Shown: in pieces, positions 52,156 to 61,274 of the stretch
Layout: each line of letters begins with the position of its first letter
How positions within the stretch are numbered: position 1 is the stretch's first letter
Source of the DNA: an uncultured Clostridia bacterium
GTDB taxonomy: Bacteria; Bacillota; Clostridia; Oscillospirales; Acutalibacteraceae
Reading direction: 5' to 3'
NCBI GenBank assembly: GCA_937876375.1
Contig: CALEHY010000006.1
Location: forward strand, 13,812-77,811
Length of the DNA stretch: 64,000 nucleotides
Notes under the pieces: model-generated
Database searches by the model: none
Told to the model about the DNA's origin: nothing
The model's input: the letters and a program-made list of their open reading frames with translations, nothing else
Program-made: the position numbers and the translations under genes

Positions 52156-52590
52156 ATGAAGATTATTAAATACGAAAACAAATACAGAGATGATTTAATA
52201 TTTATGGTGCTTGAAGCAAAAAATGCACTTAATCGAGTACCAACACTAAATGATGATTTATTAGATTTAAATGGCTTTTATTTTGATAAAGGCGATATGT
52301 TTTGGATAATGCTTGATGACAACGATAGAGTTGTGGGCTCTGTTGGATGTAATCTTTTACCAAACAATGAGGCTGTTCTACACAGACTATACGTTAAAGC
52401 AAATTTAAAAAGACAAGGTTTGGGAACAGAATTACTAAAAGTTGCTGAACAATTCGCTATAGATAATGGTAGAAAAACAATGAAATTACATTTAGGTGAA
52501 AAAGTTACATATTTTGAGTCAAGACATTTTTATCCAAAGCACGGATATGTTGAATACAAGACCGATTATATGAAAAAAGAATTGCAATAA
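52156..52590 (+). CDS. GNAT-family N-acetyltransferase
   Basis: A 144-residue acetyltransferase. 'LHRLYVKANLKRQGLGTELLKVAEQFAIDNG' contains the acetyl-CoA binding R/Q-x-x-G-x-G/A pattern (K-R-Q-G-L-G), and the C-terminal 'FYPKHGYVEYK' is typical. The ATG at 52156 with AAGGATG upstream was preferred to one at 52114, which lies within the RAYT gene. The substrate is unknown. Codon usage (TTA-rich) differs from the genome norm, as in the RAYT gene. Confidence 0.9.
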   Translation: MKIIKYENKYRDDLIFMVLEAKNALNRVPTLNDDLLDLNGFYFDKGDMFWIMLDDNDRVVGSVGCNLLPNNEAVLHRLYVKANLKRQGLGTELLKVAEQFAIDNGRKTMKLHLGEKVTYFESRHFYPKHGYVEYKTDYMKKELQ

Positions 52591-52620
52591 AAAAAGAGGT
52601 TCCATACGGAACCTCTTTTT
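52591..52620. terminator. Bidirectional terminator
   Basis: A 13-bp stem AAAAAGAGGTTCC / complement (52591-52603/52608-52620) with a 4-nt loop, between the convergent GNAT and GH13 genes. Confidence 0.92.
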
Positions 52621-54479
52621 TATTTATTTTTTGTTAGCACGGCATAGCGATATGGTGCTAGGTGGAGATTGCCATTTGTGACATTGGTATCAAAGAATGA
52701 ATACGCATTATTCCACTCGTCACCGACATATGCATCGACTGTGTAGTCGCCCATATTAACAGCGATGAGCACCTCTGTTTTGTCGTCACAGCGTTTGTAT
52801 GCAATAGTGCTATGGTTACAATAAACTGGTACAAAATCGCCACTGGTGAACGCTGTGCATCCACGACGAATTTCGCCAAGACGCTTGTACCAACGATGGA
52901 GCTCTGTATTAGGAGAATACCAGTTCATACAGCCACGATTGAATGGGTCCTTTAGACCCTGCATACCTATCTCATCACCATAATACAGTGATGGAACACC
53001 AGGTAATGTATACTGGATTAGGGATGCAATCTTCATCATCGATATACCCCTATAGTAATCATATTCGGACAAAGTGTTATGCTCATACTGCCAATGTCTA
53101 CCATATCCCTCACAGTCCTCACCAGCAAGACGGTTGATAGCTCTCTCTGTATCGTGAGTGCCGATATGGTTCATCAGCACATTTGTAACCTGTGGTGGAT
53201 ATTTTTCGATAATGGACAAAACCCCATCGAAGAATGCCTCTGCATTGCCAAATTTAACAAAATTGAGCACAGCATCAGCAAAAGGATAGTTCATAACACT
53301 GTCAAGCTGGTCGCCAAGCAGATAGCGTCTACGCTCACCATAGGCAAATTTTGTAGTAGCGTCCTCCCATACCTCACCAATAATGACAGCGTCCTCATTC
53401 TCTGCCTTTACAGCGTTTCGCAAATCATCGAGGAATATATCTGGTAGCTCATCAGCAACGTCAAGTCGCCATCCACTGATACCACAGCGTAGCCATTTGC
53501 GAAGGATACCATCCTTGCCACAGATATAGTCACGATATGACTCGGTCTCCTCAATAATCTCTGGCAAAAGCTTGATACCCCACCAAGAATGGTAATCATC
53601 AGGGTAGCTAATAAACTTGTACCATGAGAAATATGGACTGCTCATACTGTTGTACGCACCAACAGAGTCGTAGTTGCCATACAAATTAAAATACTTACTA
53701 TCACAGCCAGTGTGACTGAACACACCATCAAGGATGATGGATATACCATAGTCATCCTTTGCTACCTTGCACAGATGACGCAAATCATCCTCTGTGCCAA
53801 GTAGTGGGTCAACACGCTCATAATCAGCTGTGTCATATCTATGATTGCTATTAGCCTCAAAAATAGGGTTGAGATAAATGCAGCTTACACCCAGCTGTTC
53901 TAGGTATGGTAGCTTCTGCTCAACTCCCTTTAGGTCACCACCAAAGTAGTCGTTGTTCCACAAGCCATTCATCTGCTCCTCACGCCAATAAGGCTCTCCA
54001 CCCCATTCACGCAGAACTCTACTCTCTCTAACGCCAGTCTTTGCCTCACCAGATGAGAAAAATCTGTCTGGAAAAATTTGGTAGATGATGCCACCCTTTA
54101 GCCAATCTGGAGTTTTGAAACTCTCATCATACACTGTCTGCTGAAAGTCATCGCCATCAGGTGCAAAATCACCAATACCGTGACCAACATTGCGCAAAAA
54201 GCTCTTGCCCCAAGGGGTATCCAGCTCAAAATGGTACCAGTATAATCCCTGTGTAGTAGCAGAAAAATGGAGCTCCCAGTACTCGTGGTCATCGCCACAC
54301 ATACCAGCCCAAAACATAGAATAATATGCAGGGCTCTCACCCTCCTTAGTGACACAGAGTGTTGCACCAGAGCATGACATAGAACGTGGCACCACGATAC
54401 GAAGCCTAACATCCTCGTTAGTAGCGATAGCACTAATCTTGTCCTTGTATTCAGTTTTGCGAGAATTGAATACTATCAT
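52620..54479 (-). CDS. GH13 alpha-glucosidase/neopullulanase-type enzyme
   Basis: A 619-residue intracellular enzyme (no signal peptide) with an N-terminal beta-sandwich domain (about 1-125) typical of neopullulanase, cyclomaltodextrinase and maltogenic amylase. The GH13 regions are complete: 'DGVFSH' (about 253), 'GWRLDVADE' with the nucleophile Asp (about 336), 'GEVWED' with the acid Glu (about 368) and 'NHIGTHD' (about 436). It probably cleaves maltodextrins, next to glycogen phosphorylase. No Shine-Dalgarno is visible: a hairpin ends 13 nt before the ATG. Confidence 0.92.
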   Translation of the reverse strand: MIVFNSRKTEYKDKISAIATNEDVRLRIVVPRSMSCSGATLCVTKEGESPAYYSMFWAGMCGDDHEYWELHFSATTQGLYWYHFELDTPWGKSFLRNVGHGIGDFAPDGDDFQQTVYDESFKTPDWLKGGIIYQIFPDRFFSSGEAKTGVRESRVLREWGGEPYWREEQMNGLWNNDYFGGDLKGVEQKLPYLEQLGVSCIYLNPIFEANSNHRYDTADYERVDPLLGTEDDLRHLCKVAKDDYGISIILDGVFSHTGCDSKYFNLYGNYDSVGAYNSMSSPYFSWYKFISYPDDYHSWWGIKLLPEIIEETESYRDYICGKDGILRKWLRCGISGWRLDVADELPDIFLDDLRNAVKAENEDAVIIGEVWEDATTKFAYGERRRYLLGDQLDSVMNYPFADAVLNFVKFGNAEAFFDGVLSIIEKYPPQVTNVLMNHIGTHDTERAINRLAGEDCEGYGRHWQYEHNTLSEYDYYRGISMMKIASLIQYTLPGVPSLYYGDEIGMQGLKDPFNRGCMNWYSPNTELHRWYKRLGEIRRGCTAFTSGDFVPVYCNHSTIAYKRCDDKTEVLIAVNMGDYTVDAYVGDEWNNAYSFFDTNVTNGNLHLAPYRYAVLTKNK

Positions 54480-54492
54480 AATAATTAGAATT

Positions 54493-54515
54493 AAGGGCGA
54501 ACAGTGTTCGCCCTT
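54493..54515. repeat. REP-like hairpin upstream of the GH13 start
   Basis: AAGGGCGAAC / GTTCGCCCTT with a 3-nt loop, GGGCG...CGCCC core reminiscent of the RAYT palindromes. It lies 13 nt before the ATG at 54479. Confidence 0.6.
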
Positions 54516-54726
54516 CTTTAATTTAGAATTAATTATCTAGGTTAACAATTAACAGTTAAGAGAGCTACGCTCGTGAAGAGCAATGCTCTGCATTGCGTTT
54601 AGGGTGGCACAGCCACACCAGATTATATTAGGTACGGACGAAGTCCGTCATTAACGATAATCGTCAGATTATCTCTTCACAGCCGATAGGCATCTTCACT
54701 GTTCACTGTTCACCTTTAATCATTAA
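54516..54726. other. Intergenic region between glgP and GH13 genes
   Basis: About 210 nt without a gene. It has several short inverted repeats, such as GGACGAAGTCC and GATAATCGTCAGATTATC near 54635-54677, and AATTAAC/GTTAA-type repeats. Nothing else was recognised. Confidence 0.4.
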
Positions 54727-57240
54727 TTACTTTGATTTCTTTGTCGTCTTTTTTGTGGTCTTCTTGGCAGGAGCCTTTTTCTCTGCCTTTGGAGCCATAG
54801 GAGCAGACTTCTTTGAGGTCTTTGGCACCTCTGTCTCAAACTTAACTGGCTTTGTGTTCCAGATATAGTTTGCATAGTCCATAATAGAACGGTCTGCAGA
54901 GAACACACCAGCACCACTGATATTCATAAGTGACATTCTTGTGAACGCCATAGTATCAGCATAAGCCTTTGATACCTTCTGCTGTGTTGCATGGTAATCA
55001 GCAAAATCAGCAAGAGCCATATATGGATCACTGTTAACAAGTGAAGAATATACCTCGTCAAAGCGCTTGCCATTGATACCATTGCCGATGAATGCGATAG
55101 CGTTAGCAAGTGTCTCGTTGTTATTAATATAATTCTGTGGATAATATCCGCATCTCTTTAGGTCCTCTACCTCTGGTGTCTTCATACCGAAGATGAAGAT
55201 ATTGTCCTCACCAACAGCGTCGTGAATCTCGACATTAGCACCATCAAGTGTACCAAGAGTAACAGCACCATTGAGCATAAGCTTCATATTACCAGTACCA
55301 GAAGCCTCTGTACCAGCTAGTGAAATCTGCTCACTGATATCTGCTGCAGGCATTAGCACCTCTGCAAGAGATACATTATAATCCTCCATAAATACGACCT
55401 TTAGCTTGTCGTTAACGTCTGGGTCATTATTGATAAGCTTTGACAAAGCGTCGATAAGCTCAATAATCTTCTTTGCCATAAAGTAGCCTGGAGCAGCCTT
55501 TGATGCAAAGATATATGTCTTTGGATAGTAGTCAGCGTTTGGATTAGCCTTGAGCATCTGATACTCAGCGATAATGTTAAGAACATTGAGCTGCTGTCTC
55601 TTGTACTCGTGTAGACGCTTAACCTGAACGTCAAAGATAGAGTCTGGGTTAATCTCGATGCCAGTACGCTTCTTAACAACATTTGCAAAGCGAACCTTGT
55701 TCTCGTGCTTGATATCAGCAAGAGCCTTTAGCACCTTCTTGTCGTCCTTGTAGTCACGAAGCTTTAGCAAATCGTCTGACTTTGTAATGAAACCATCACC
55801 GATAAGCGAGGTAATATACTCTGTTAATGCAGGGTTAGCCTGGCAAATCCAACGACGGAAAGCAATACCGTTAGTAACATTGCAGAACTTGTCTGGTGTA
55901 AGGGTGTAGAAATCGTTGAATACAGTGTCCTTAAGTATCTCACTGTGTAGAGCAGATACACCGTTAACGCTGTGTGAACCAGCAACACAAAGGTTAGCCA
56001 TACGAACGATACCGTTAGATACGATAGCCATACGCTCTACCTTGTCAGCATCACCAGTAGCAGACCAAACATATGCTCTAAAGCGATTGTCAATCTCCTT
56101 GGTAATCTGATAGATACGAGGTAGTAGACGAGAATATAGCTCCTCGCTCCAGCACTCAAGTGCCTCTTTCATAACAGTATGGTTGGTATAAGCAACTGTA
56201 CGAGTTACGATAGACCAAGCCTCGTCCCAGCCATAGCCACACTCATCGAGCATAATACGCATAAGCTCTGGGATAGCCATAGTAGGATGGGTGTCGTTGA
56301 TATGGATAGCAACCTTGTCAGGAAGGTTGTCAAGTGTGCCATACTTTGTTAGATGACGCTGGATAATATCCTGAATAGAAGCAGATACTAGGAAGTACTG
56401 CTGACGAAGACGAAGTGACTTGCCCTCTGGTGAGTTATCAGCAGGGTACAAAATCTTTGAGATAGCCTCTGCCATAGCAGATTGCTCCATAGCCTTGATA
56501 TATGAGCCCTGGTTGAATAGAGCCATATCAAGCTCTGGCTTCTTTGATGCCCATAGACGAAGACGAGATACGCCCTTGCCCTTACCAGATACATACATAT
56601 CATATGGGATAGCAACGACAGTGTTAGCGTCGTTGTGATTAACATGGTGGTAGTCACCATCCCAGCTATCCTCAATCCAGCCCTCGAACTTAACCTCGAC
56701 AGCTCTTTCCTCACGAGGTACTAGCCATACCTCACCACCTGGTAGCCAGAAATCTGGTAGCTCTGTCTGCCAGCCATCAACTAGCTTCTGCTTGAAGATA
56801 CCAGCCTCATAGCGTAGTGAGTAACCCATTGACTGAAAACCATTTGTTGCAAGTCCATCAAGGTAGCAAGCAGCAAGTCTGCCAAGACCACCATTACCAA
56901 GACCAGCATCTGGCTCCTGCTCATAAAGCTTGTCAAGGCTAACGCCCATTGACTTTAGAGCCTCGTCAAACACAGAGGTAAGACCAAGGTTATACAAATT
57001 ATTCTTTAGTGAACGACCCATAAGGAATTCCATACATAGATAGTAAACCTGCTTTGAGTCCTGACCATCAGCTGTATCACGAAAATCGCTGTTCATCTCT
57101 GACATACGATCTCTAACGATCATAGAAACAGCCTTATAGAACTGCTCATCATTTGCATCAGCAACAGAAACGCCAAAGAAATGAGATAGCTTGTCTGTGA
57201 TTTGCTTCTTTGCCTGTGCGGCAGAAATTGCATTTTTCAT
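54727..57240 (-). CDS. glgP: Glycogen/maltodextrin phosphorylase with Lys-rich tail
   Basis: An 837-residue GT35 phosphorylase releasing glucose-1-phosphate from alpha-1,4-glucans. 'EASGTGNMKLMLNG' (about 643-656) carries the pyridoxal-phosphate Lys, 'GNGGLGRLAACYLDG' the N-terminal glucan site and 'VAIHINDTHPTM' is intact. The C-terminus has an unusual ~30-residue Lys/Pro/Ala/Thr tail (after 'KFETEVPK'), not part of the family core. GGAGG precedes the ATG and a promoter lies upstream. Confidence 0.96.
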   Translation of the reverse strand: MKNAISAAQAKKQITDKLSHFFGVSVADANDEQFYKAVSMIVRDRMSEMNSDFRDTADGQDSKQVYYLCMEFLMGRSLKNNLYNLGLTSVFDEALKSMGVSLDKLYEQEPDAGLGNGGLGRLAACYLDGLATNGFQSMGYSLRYEAGIFKQKLVDGWQTELPDFWLPGGEVWLVPREERAVEVKFEGWIEDSWDGDYHHVNHNDANTVVAIPYDMYVSGKGKGVSRLRLWASKKPELDMALFNQGSYIKAMEQSAMAEAISKILYPADNSPEGKSLRLRQQYFLVSASIQDIIQRHLTKYGTLDNLPDKVAIHINDTHPTMAIPELMRIMLDECGYGWDEAWSIVTRTVAYTNHTVMKEALECWSEELYSRLLPRIYQITKEIDNRFRAYVWSATGDADKVERMAIVSNGIVRMANLCVAGSHSVNGVSALHSEILKDTVFNDFYTLTPDKFCNVTNGIAFRRWICQANPALTEYITSLIGDGFITKSDDLLKLRDYKDDKKVLKALADIKHENKVRFANVVKKRTGIEINPDSIFDVQVKRLHEYKRQQLNVLNIIAEYQMLKANPNADYYPKTYIFASKAAPGYFMAKKIIELIDALSKLINNDPDVNDKLKVVFMEDYNVSLAEVLMPAADISEQISLAGTEASGTGNMKLMLNGAVTLGTLDGANVEIHDAVGEDNIFIFGMKTPEVEDLKRCGYYPQNYINNNETLANAIAFIGNGINGKRFDEVYSSLVNSDPYMALADFADYHATQQKVSKAYADTMAFTRMSLMNISGAGVFSADRSIMDYANYIWNTKPVKFETEVPKTSKKSAPMAPKAEKKAPAKKTTKKTTKKSK

Positions 57241-57295
57241 ACAAATCCTCCAAAATCTATTTGCAAATTAATCATATTTTTCATTAATTTTGGTT

Positions 57296-57324
57296 ATTAT
57301 ACACTAAATCAATGTCTTTTGCAA
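57296..57324 (-). promoter_or_regulatory. Promoter of glgP
   Basis: -35 TTGCAA (57319-57324), 17-nt spacer, -10 TATAAT (57296-57301) on the minus strand. Confidence 0.7.
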
Positions 57325-57337
57325 CACTTAATAACAA

Positions 57338-58774
57338 TTAGGAATTATTTTTCTTCCCTTTTTTCAGAAATTTTGATAACAATAGAGTAACAAGCTCTTT
57401 CACTGGCTTGATATTGAACACAAGCATAGCGATGAACAAAGCACCCTCTATAATATACATTATATATCCACTTTCAAAATACAGCATCACTACTGACTGG
57501 ATAGCAAGCAGTAGCACCTCAATAGCGATAATAGGTGATTTAAATCTAATCTTAACATACTGTCTAGTATTGATAGCACGAAGCACAAATACAACGATAA
57601 ATGCACATACAGTGGCGATAGTAGCACCATTTGCACCCATACGAGGTATGAGCAGAATGTTAAGCGTAAAGTTTACAATAGCACCAGCGAGTGCTGTGAG
57701 CATGCTCATAAATGTTTTCTTCGACGCCATATAGACTGACGCAAGGAAGTTAACGAAACATGACAATGTGGTAGATATAATAAGGATAGGCACATATTTC
57801 CAAGAGTCATAGTACATATCTGCAACAAGAATTTTTGTAAACAGCTGACATGCGACAATAAGTCCAGACGCTGCAACAAACACTCCACCACTGTACACTC
57901 TAAACACATTAGTGAAGAAATCAGCCTTGCTGTCGCTGTCATATTCGTCAACAGCAGAGAGCTGCCAAGCCTCACAGAATATAGTAGAAAATAGAATAAT
58001 AAAGTTTGGTATCTTTGATGCTGCTGTGTACAGACCATTTGCTGACTGGTCGATAAAATATGTTACCATATATCTATCGGACACATTGATAATCCACCAC
58101 AAAATGATGCTAGGCATCATAGGGATAGAATATTTTAGCATCTGTGCAGTGAGCGACTTATCGAACTTGTTAAGCTTAACGAATCGCCACAACTTACAGC
58201 TTGCAAACAGGAACATAATAGAGCAAGCGTCGCTAGCAAGGATAGCTAGAACATATCCAGTAATGCCCCACTTGAACACACCAAGGAACAACAAATTGAA
58301 CAGCAATGTAGTCGCTGTAGCAATCAGACCATCAAGGGCATATGTCTTGACATGATTACAGCCACGAACGAACTGCTGGCACAACTGACGACAACCAGAG
58401 ATGAACACAAAGGCATAAATCAATGTGATATATTCACCAAGGTTAAAGTCGTTAATCGTAATCTTGCTGATAGGAAATGCAAACAGCATAAACACCAAAA
58501 AGCCGATTAGTGTCGTCCTGATACCGATGGAGAACACCTTTGTATTGTCAGCGTCCTTGTCGAGTGCAAAGCGCAAAACAGCACTATTAATCTGTAAAAA
58601 TGCGATAGGTATGATAACATTCGCTGTCTGCTGTATCAAATCTGCAGCACCGTACTCACCTGTTACAAGAATACTTGTAACGAATGGCATAAGCAGAAAG
58701 CTGAGCACTGTTGATGAGAACTTGCCCACAGCCATAATTATCGTATTTGTCGCTAATTTTTTGTACTTATCCAA
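57338..58774 (-). CDS. Polysaccharide flippase (Wzx/MVF-type)
   Basis: A 478-residue protein with about 12-14 membrane segments ('LATNTIIMAVGKFSSTVLSFLLMPFVTSIL' at the N-terminus, 'GEYGAADLIQQTANVIIPIAFL' next), typical of the oligosaccharide flippase family that moves lipid-linked sugars across the membrane. It starts at a TTG with AGAGGA 8 nt upstream. It follows the DUF5050-like gene by 29 nt and ends in a basic tail (FLKKGKKNNS). The cargo is unknown; no glycosyltransferases are adjacent. Confidence 0.85.
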   Translation of the reverse strand: MDKYKKLATNTIIMAVGKFSSTVLSFLLMPFVTSILVTGEYGAADLIQQTANVIIPIAFLQINSAVLRFALDKDADNTKVFSIGIRTTLIGFLVFMLFAFPISKITINDFNLGEYITLIYAFVFISGCRQLCQQFVRGCNHVKTYALDGLIATATTLLFNLLFLGVFKWGITGYVLAILASDACSIMFLFASCKLWRFVKLNKFDKSLTAQMLKYSIPMMPSIILWWIINVSDRYMVTYFIDQSANGLYTAASKIPNFIILFSTIFCEAWQLSAVDEYDSDSKADFFTNVFRVYSGGVFVAASGLIVACQLFTKILVADMYYDSWKYVPILIISTTLSCFVNFLASVYMASKKTFMSMLTALAGAIVNFTLNILLIPRMGANGATIATVCAFIVVFVLRAINTRQYVKIRFKSPIIAIEVLLLAIQSVVMLYFESGYIMYIIEGALFIAMLVFNIKPVKELVTLLLSKFLKKGKKNNS

Positions 58775-58803
58775 AGCTAAAATCCTCTGTTTTTATAATT
58801 CAA

Positions 58804-60024
58804 TCAATAATTCCAAGCACCCTTGCTAAATCTCATAGCACGAGCTGATGAGGTAAGGTTTGAGCTTGCCTTGTACACATTGTTGCCGATGATGAAATCA
58901 TATTCCTCACCATGATAGTACATAAGCTCGTCATTATCATTAACATCAGTGACCTCAAGCATAGTCTTCTTGTCGCCAGAATTCATATTCTGCTCACGAA
59001 GCTTGAAGCTGTCGCCATCAATGATACCATAGAACAATCTGTTCTTATCGACAACTACTGGTGCTTGATATGAAGTGTCCTCCAGCAAGGTAACAATCTT
59101 GCCAGAGCCAAACTTTTGACGGACCAAATCGTATGAACCATCACTCTGTTTGGAATAATAGTACATATATCCATCCTCGATGGTCATACACTTGATATCA
59201 TCTGCATCAGTGTCCCTTTTAAAATAATTCTGTGTCTTGCCATTGCGGCCAACAACGATATATGACACTCTGCCATCACTAGAGGTGTCAGTTAAAAACG
59301 CTCTAGTCTTTGATATACCGACGAAATCAAGCTTTGTACCACCGTCATAAATCGTTCTAGGCTCAAGCTTTTCGATATCCATAACGCATAATGTGTTGTT
59401 AGTCGTTAGGTAGTAAATCATATCACTGTAGATATACGCAAGGGTTGCATTCTCTGCTAAGGTTGTAGAATTGCCACTGTCCTTGCTACAACGGATGAGC
59501 TTGTGCTCATTCTCATCAACATAGTAGATATATCCACCAAGGAGATTAAGCGATGATAGAGTGTGCTTGCTCTCTACCACACGAGTGTATTTCTCCTCAT
59601 AAGGCTCAAAGCGATATATACCTCTGCCATCTGCGATATGATAGATATAATATGCATCAGTACCGACCTTGCCACCATTGACGATATTGCCGACGAAATT
59701 GCCCTTCTTGGCATTCTCCATAGCAAAATCCTTGAACTCGATATACTCGAGATATGGGTTAGTGGTGGTAGTTGTGGTCGTGGTAGTAGTCGTTGTGGTA
59801 GTTGTAGTAATGCCAAGGACATTCTCCTTAACAGCCTTGACTGGAGCGATAGTTTCTGCAACCTCTGGTGCAAAATATGACAGCCCCACTACTCCACCAG
59901 CGACCAATATCACCAGCACTGATATTATGGTCAAAATAGTCTTTGCGACCTTTTTGCTCTTCTTTTTCTTTTTTCTTTTTCTGCGCCTGGTGTCAGTCTC
60001 CCAAGCATCATTTCTTTTGCTCAT
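58804..60024 (-). CDS. Membrane-anchored DUF5050-like protein with Thr run
   Basis: A 406-residue protein: a basic cytoplasmic N-terminus (RRRKRKKKKK), one membrane segment (about 28-50), a run of 16 Thr (about 73-88, nt 59761-59808) as extended linker, then an extracellular domain with repeated 'Y-I-Y-Y'-type strands ('IYYVDENEHKLIRCSKDSG'), as in DUF5050 beta-propeller proteins. Exported and surface-located by topology. It overlaps proA by one base (TGATG). Function unknown. Confidence 0.78.
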   Translation of the reverse strand: MSKRNDAWETDTRRRKRKKKKKSKKVAKTILTIISVLVILVAGGVVGLSYFAPEVAETIAPVKAVKENVLGITTTTTTTTTTTTTTTTNPYLEYIEFKDFAMENAKKGNFVGNIVNGGKVGTDAYYIYHIADGRGIYRFEPYEEKYTRVVESKHTLSSLNLLGGYIYYVDENEHKLIRCSKDSGNSTTLAENATLAYIYSDMIYYLTTNNTLCVMDIEKLEPRTIYDGGTKLDFVGISKTRAFLTDTSSDGRVSYIVVGRNGKTQNYFKRDTDADDIKCMTIEDGYMYYYSKQSDGSYDLVRQKFGSGKIVTLLEDTSYQAPVVVDKNRLFYGIIDGDSFKLREQNMNSGDKKTMLEVTDVNDNDELMYYHGEEYDFIIGNNVYKASSNLTSSARAMRFSKGAWNY

Positions 60025-61265
60025 TATCTGATTTGTCCGTTTCCATAAATAAGATATTTTGTAGAGGTGAGCTGTTCTAGTCCCATAGGACCACGAGCGT
60101 GTAGCTTTTGAGTAGAAATACCAATCTCTGCACCAAGACCAAACTCGTTACCATCAGTAAAGCGTGTTGATGCATTGACATAAACTGATGATGAGTCGAT
60201 ACACCTCATGAATTTTTCAGCATTCTGCTCATTGGCTGTGATAATAGCCTCTGAATGATGGGTAGAATGCTCATTGATATGCTCAATAGCCTCATCAACG
60301 CTATCAACAGTCTTAACGCTAATAATATAATCGAGATATTCTGTATAAAAATCCTCATCTGTGGCTGGGATAATGCCATCGCATACGCTCTGTGCACGCT
60401 CATCACCACGAATCTCTACATTCATTTTGTCCAGCTCTGCCTTAATCTGTGGCAAAGCTCTGTCGATAACAGCGCTATGGATAACAAGGCTCTCACAAGC
60501 GTTGCAAACACCGATACGCTGTGTCTTTGCATTAAATATAATCCTACTAGCCATATCGATATCAGCACTCTCATCAACAAAGATATGACAGTTACCAGAG
60601 CCAGTCTCGATAACTGGAACAGTAGAATTCTCTACCACAGCCTTAATAAGACCCTTGCCACCTCGTGGGATAAGACAGTCAAGATACTCCTTCATATTCA
60701 TCATATCTACTGATGACTGGCGACTGGTGTCCTCAACAAGCTGAATAACATCGCTAGGAAATCCAACGCTAGCCACTGCATCACGCATAATGTCAGCAAT
60801 AGCCTTGTTAGAATTAATAGCCTCCTTGCCACCACGAAGGATGACAGCGTTGCCACTCTTTAGGCACAGTGCTGCAGCATCAGCTGTAACATTAGGTCTA
60901 GCCTCATATATGATACCAATAACGCCAAGTGGCACAGTAACCTTCTTGATAAGCAGACCATTGTCCTTTTGGTACTCTGATATAACCTTGCCACAAGCAT
61001 CTGGCAAATCAGCGACCTCAACACAGCCATCAGCCATAGCATCAATACGCTGTGCATTGAGCATAAGTCTATCTAGCAAGCCATCATTCAGCCCACTAGC
61101 TCTGCCATTGTCCAAATCAATAGCGTTAGCAGTAATTATTTTTTCTTTATTATCACGCAGAGCATTTGCGATAGCGATGAGGGCATTGTTCTTGTCCTCT
61201 GTGGTCACACCAGCCAAAAATGACTGGGTCGCTCTTGCCCTTTTTCCTAAATCAAAAACTGTCAT
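60024..61265 (-). CDS. proA: Gamma-glutamyl phosphate reductase
   Basis: A 413-residue aldehyde-dehydrogenase-fold enzyme, second step of proline synthesis. The catalytic Cys lies in 'GVCNACESL' (about residue 254); 'EARPNVTADAAALCLKSGNAVILRGGKEA' is the NADP-binding landmark. AGGATGA precedes the ATG. It is 9 nt downstream of proB; the next gene overlaps by 1 nt. Confidence 0.96.
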   Translation of the reverse strand: MTVFDLGKRARATQSFLAGVTTEDKNNALIAIANALRDNKEKIITANAIDLDNGRASGLNDGLLDRLMLNAQRIDAMADGCVEVADLPDACGKVISEYQKDNGLLIKKVTVPLGVIGIIYEARPNVTADAAALCLKSGNAVILRGGKEAINSNKAIADIMRDAVASVGFPSDVIQLVEDTSRQSSVDMMNMKEYLDCLIPRGGKGLIKAVVENSTVPVIETGSGNCHIFVDESADIDMASRIIFNAKTQRIGVCNACESLVIHSAVIDRALPQIKAELDKMNVEIRGDERAQSVCDGIIPATDEDFYTEYLDYIISVKTVDSVDEAIEHINEHSTHHSEAIITANEQNAEKFMRCIDSSSVYVNASTRFTDGNEFGLGAEIGISTQKLHARGPMGLEQLTSTKYLIYGNGQIR

Positions 61266-61274
61266 AAAATCATC

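Noticed and set aside
59761..59808. Thr run as an assembly error
   Set aside because: The codons vary and the frame continues into a conserved-looking domain.
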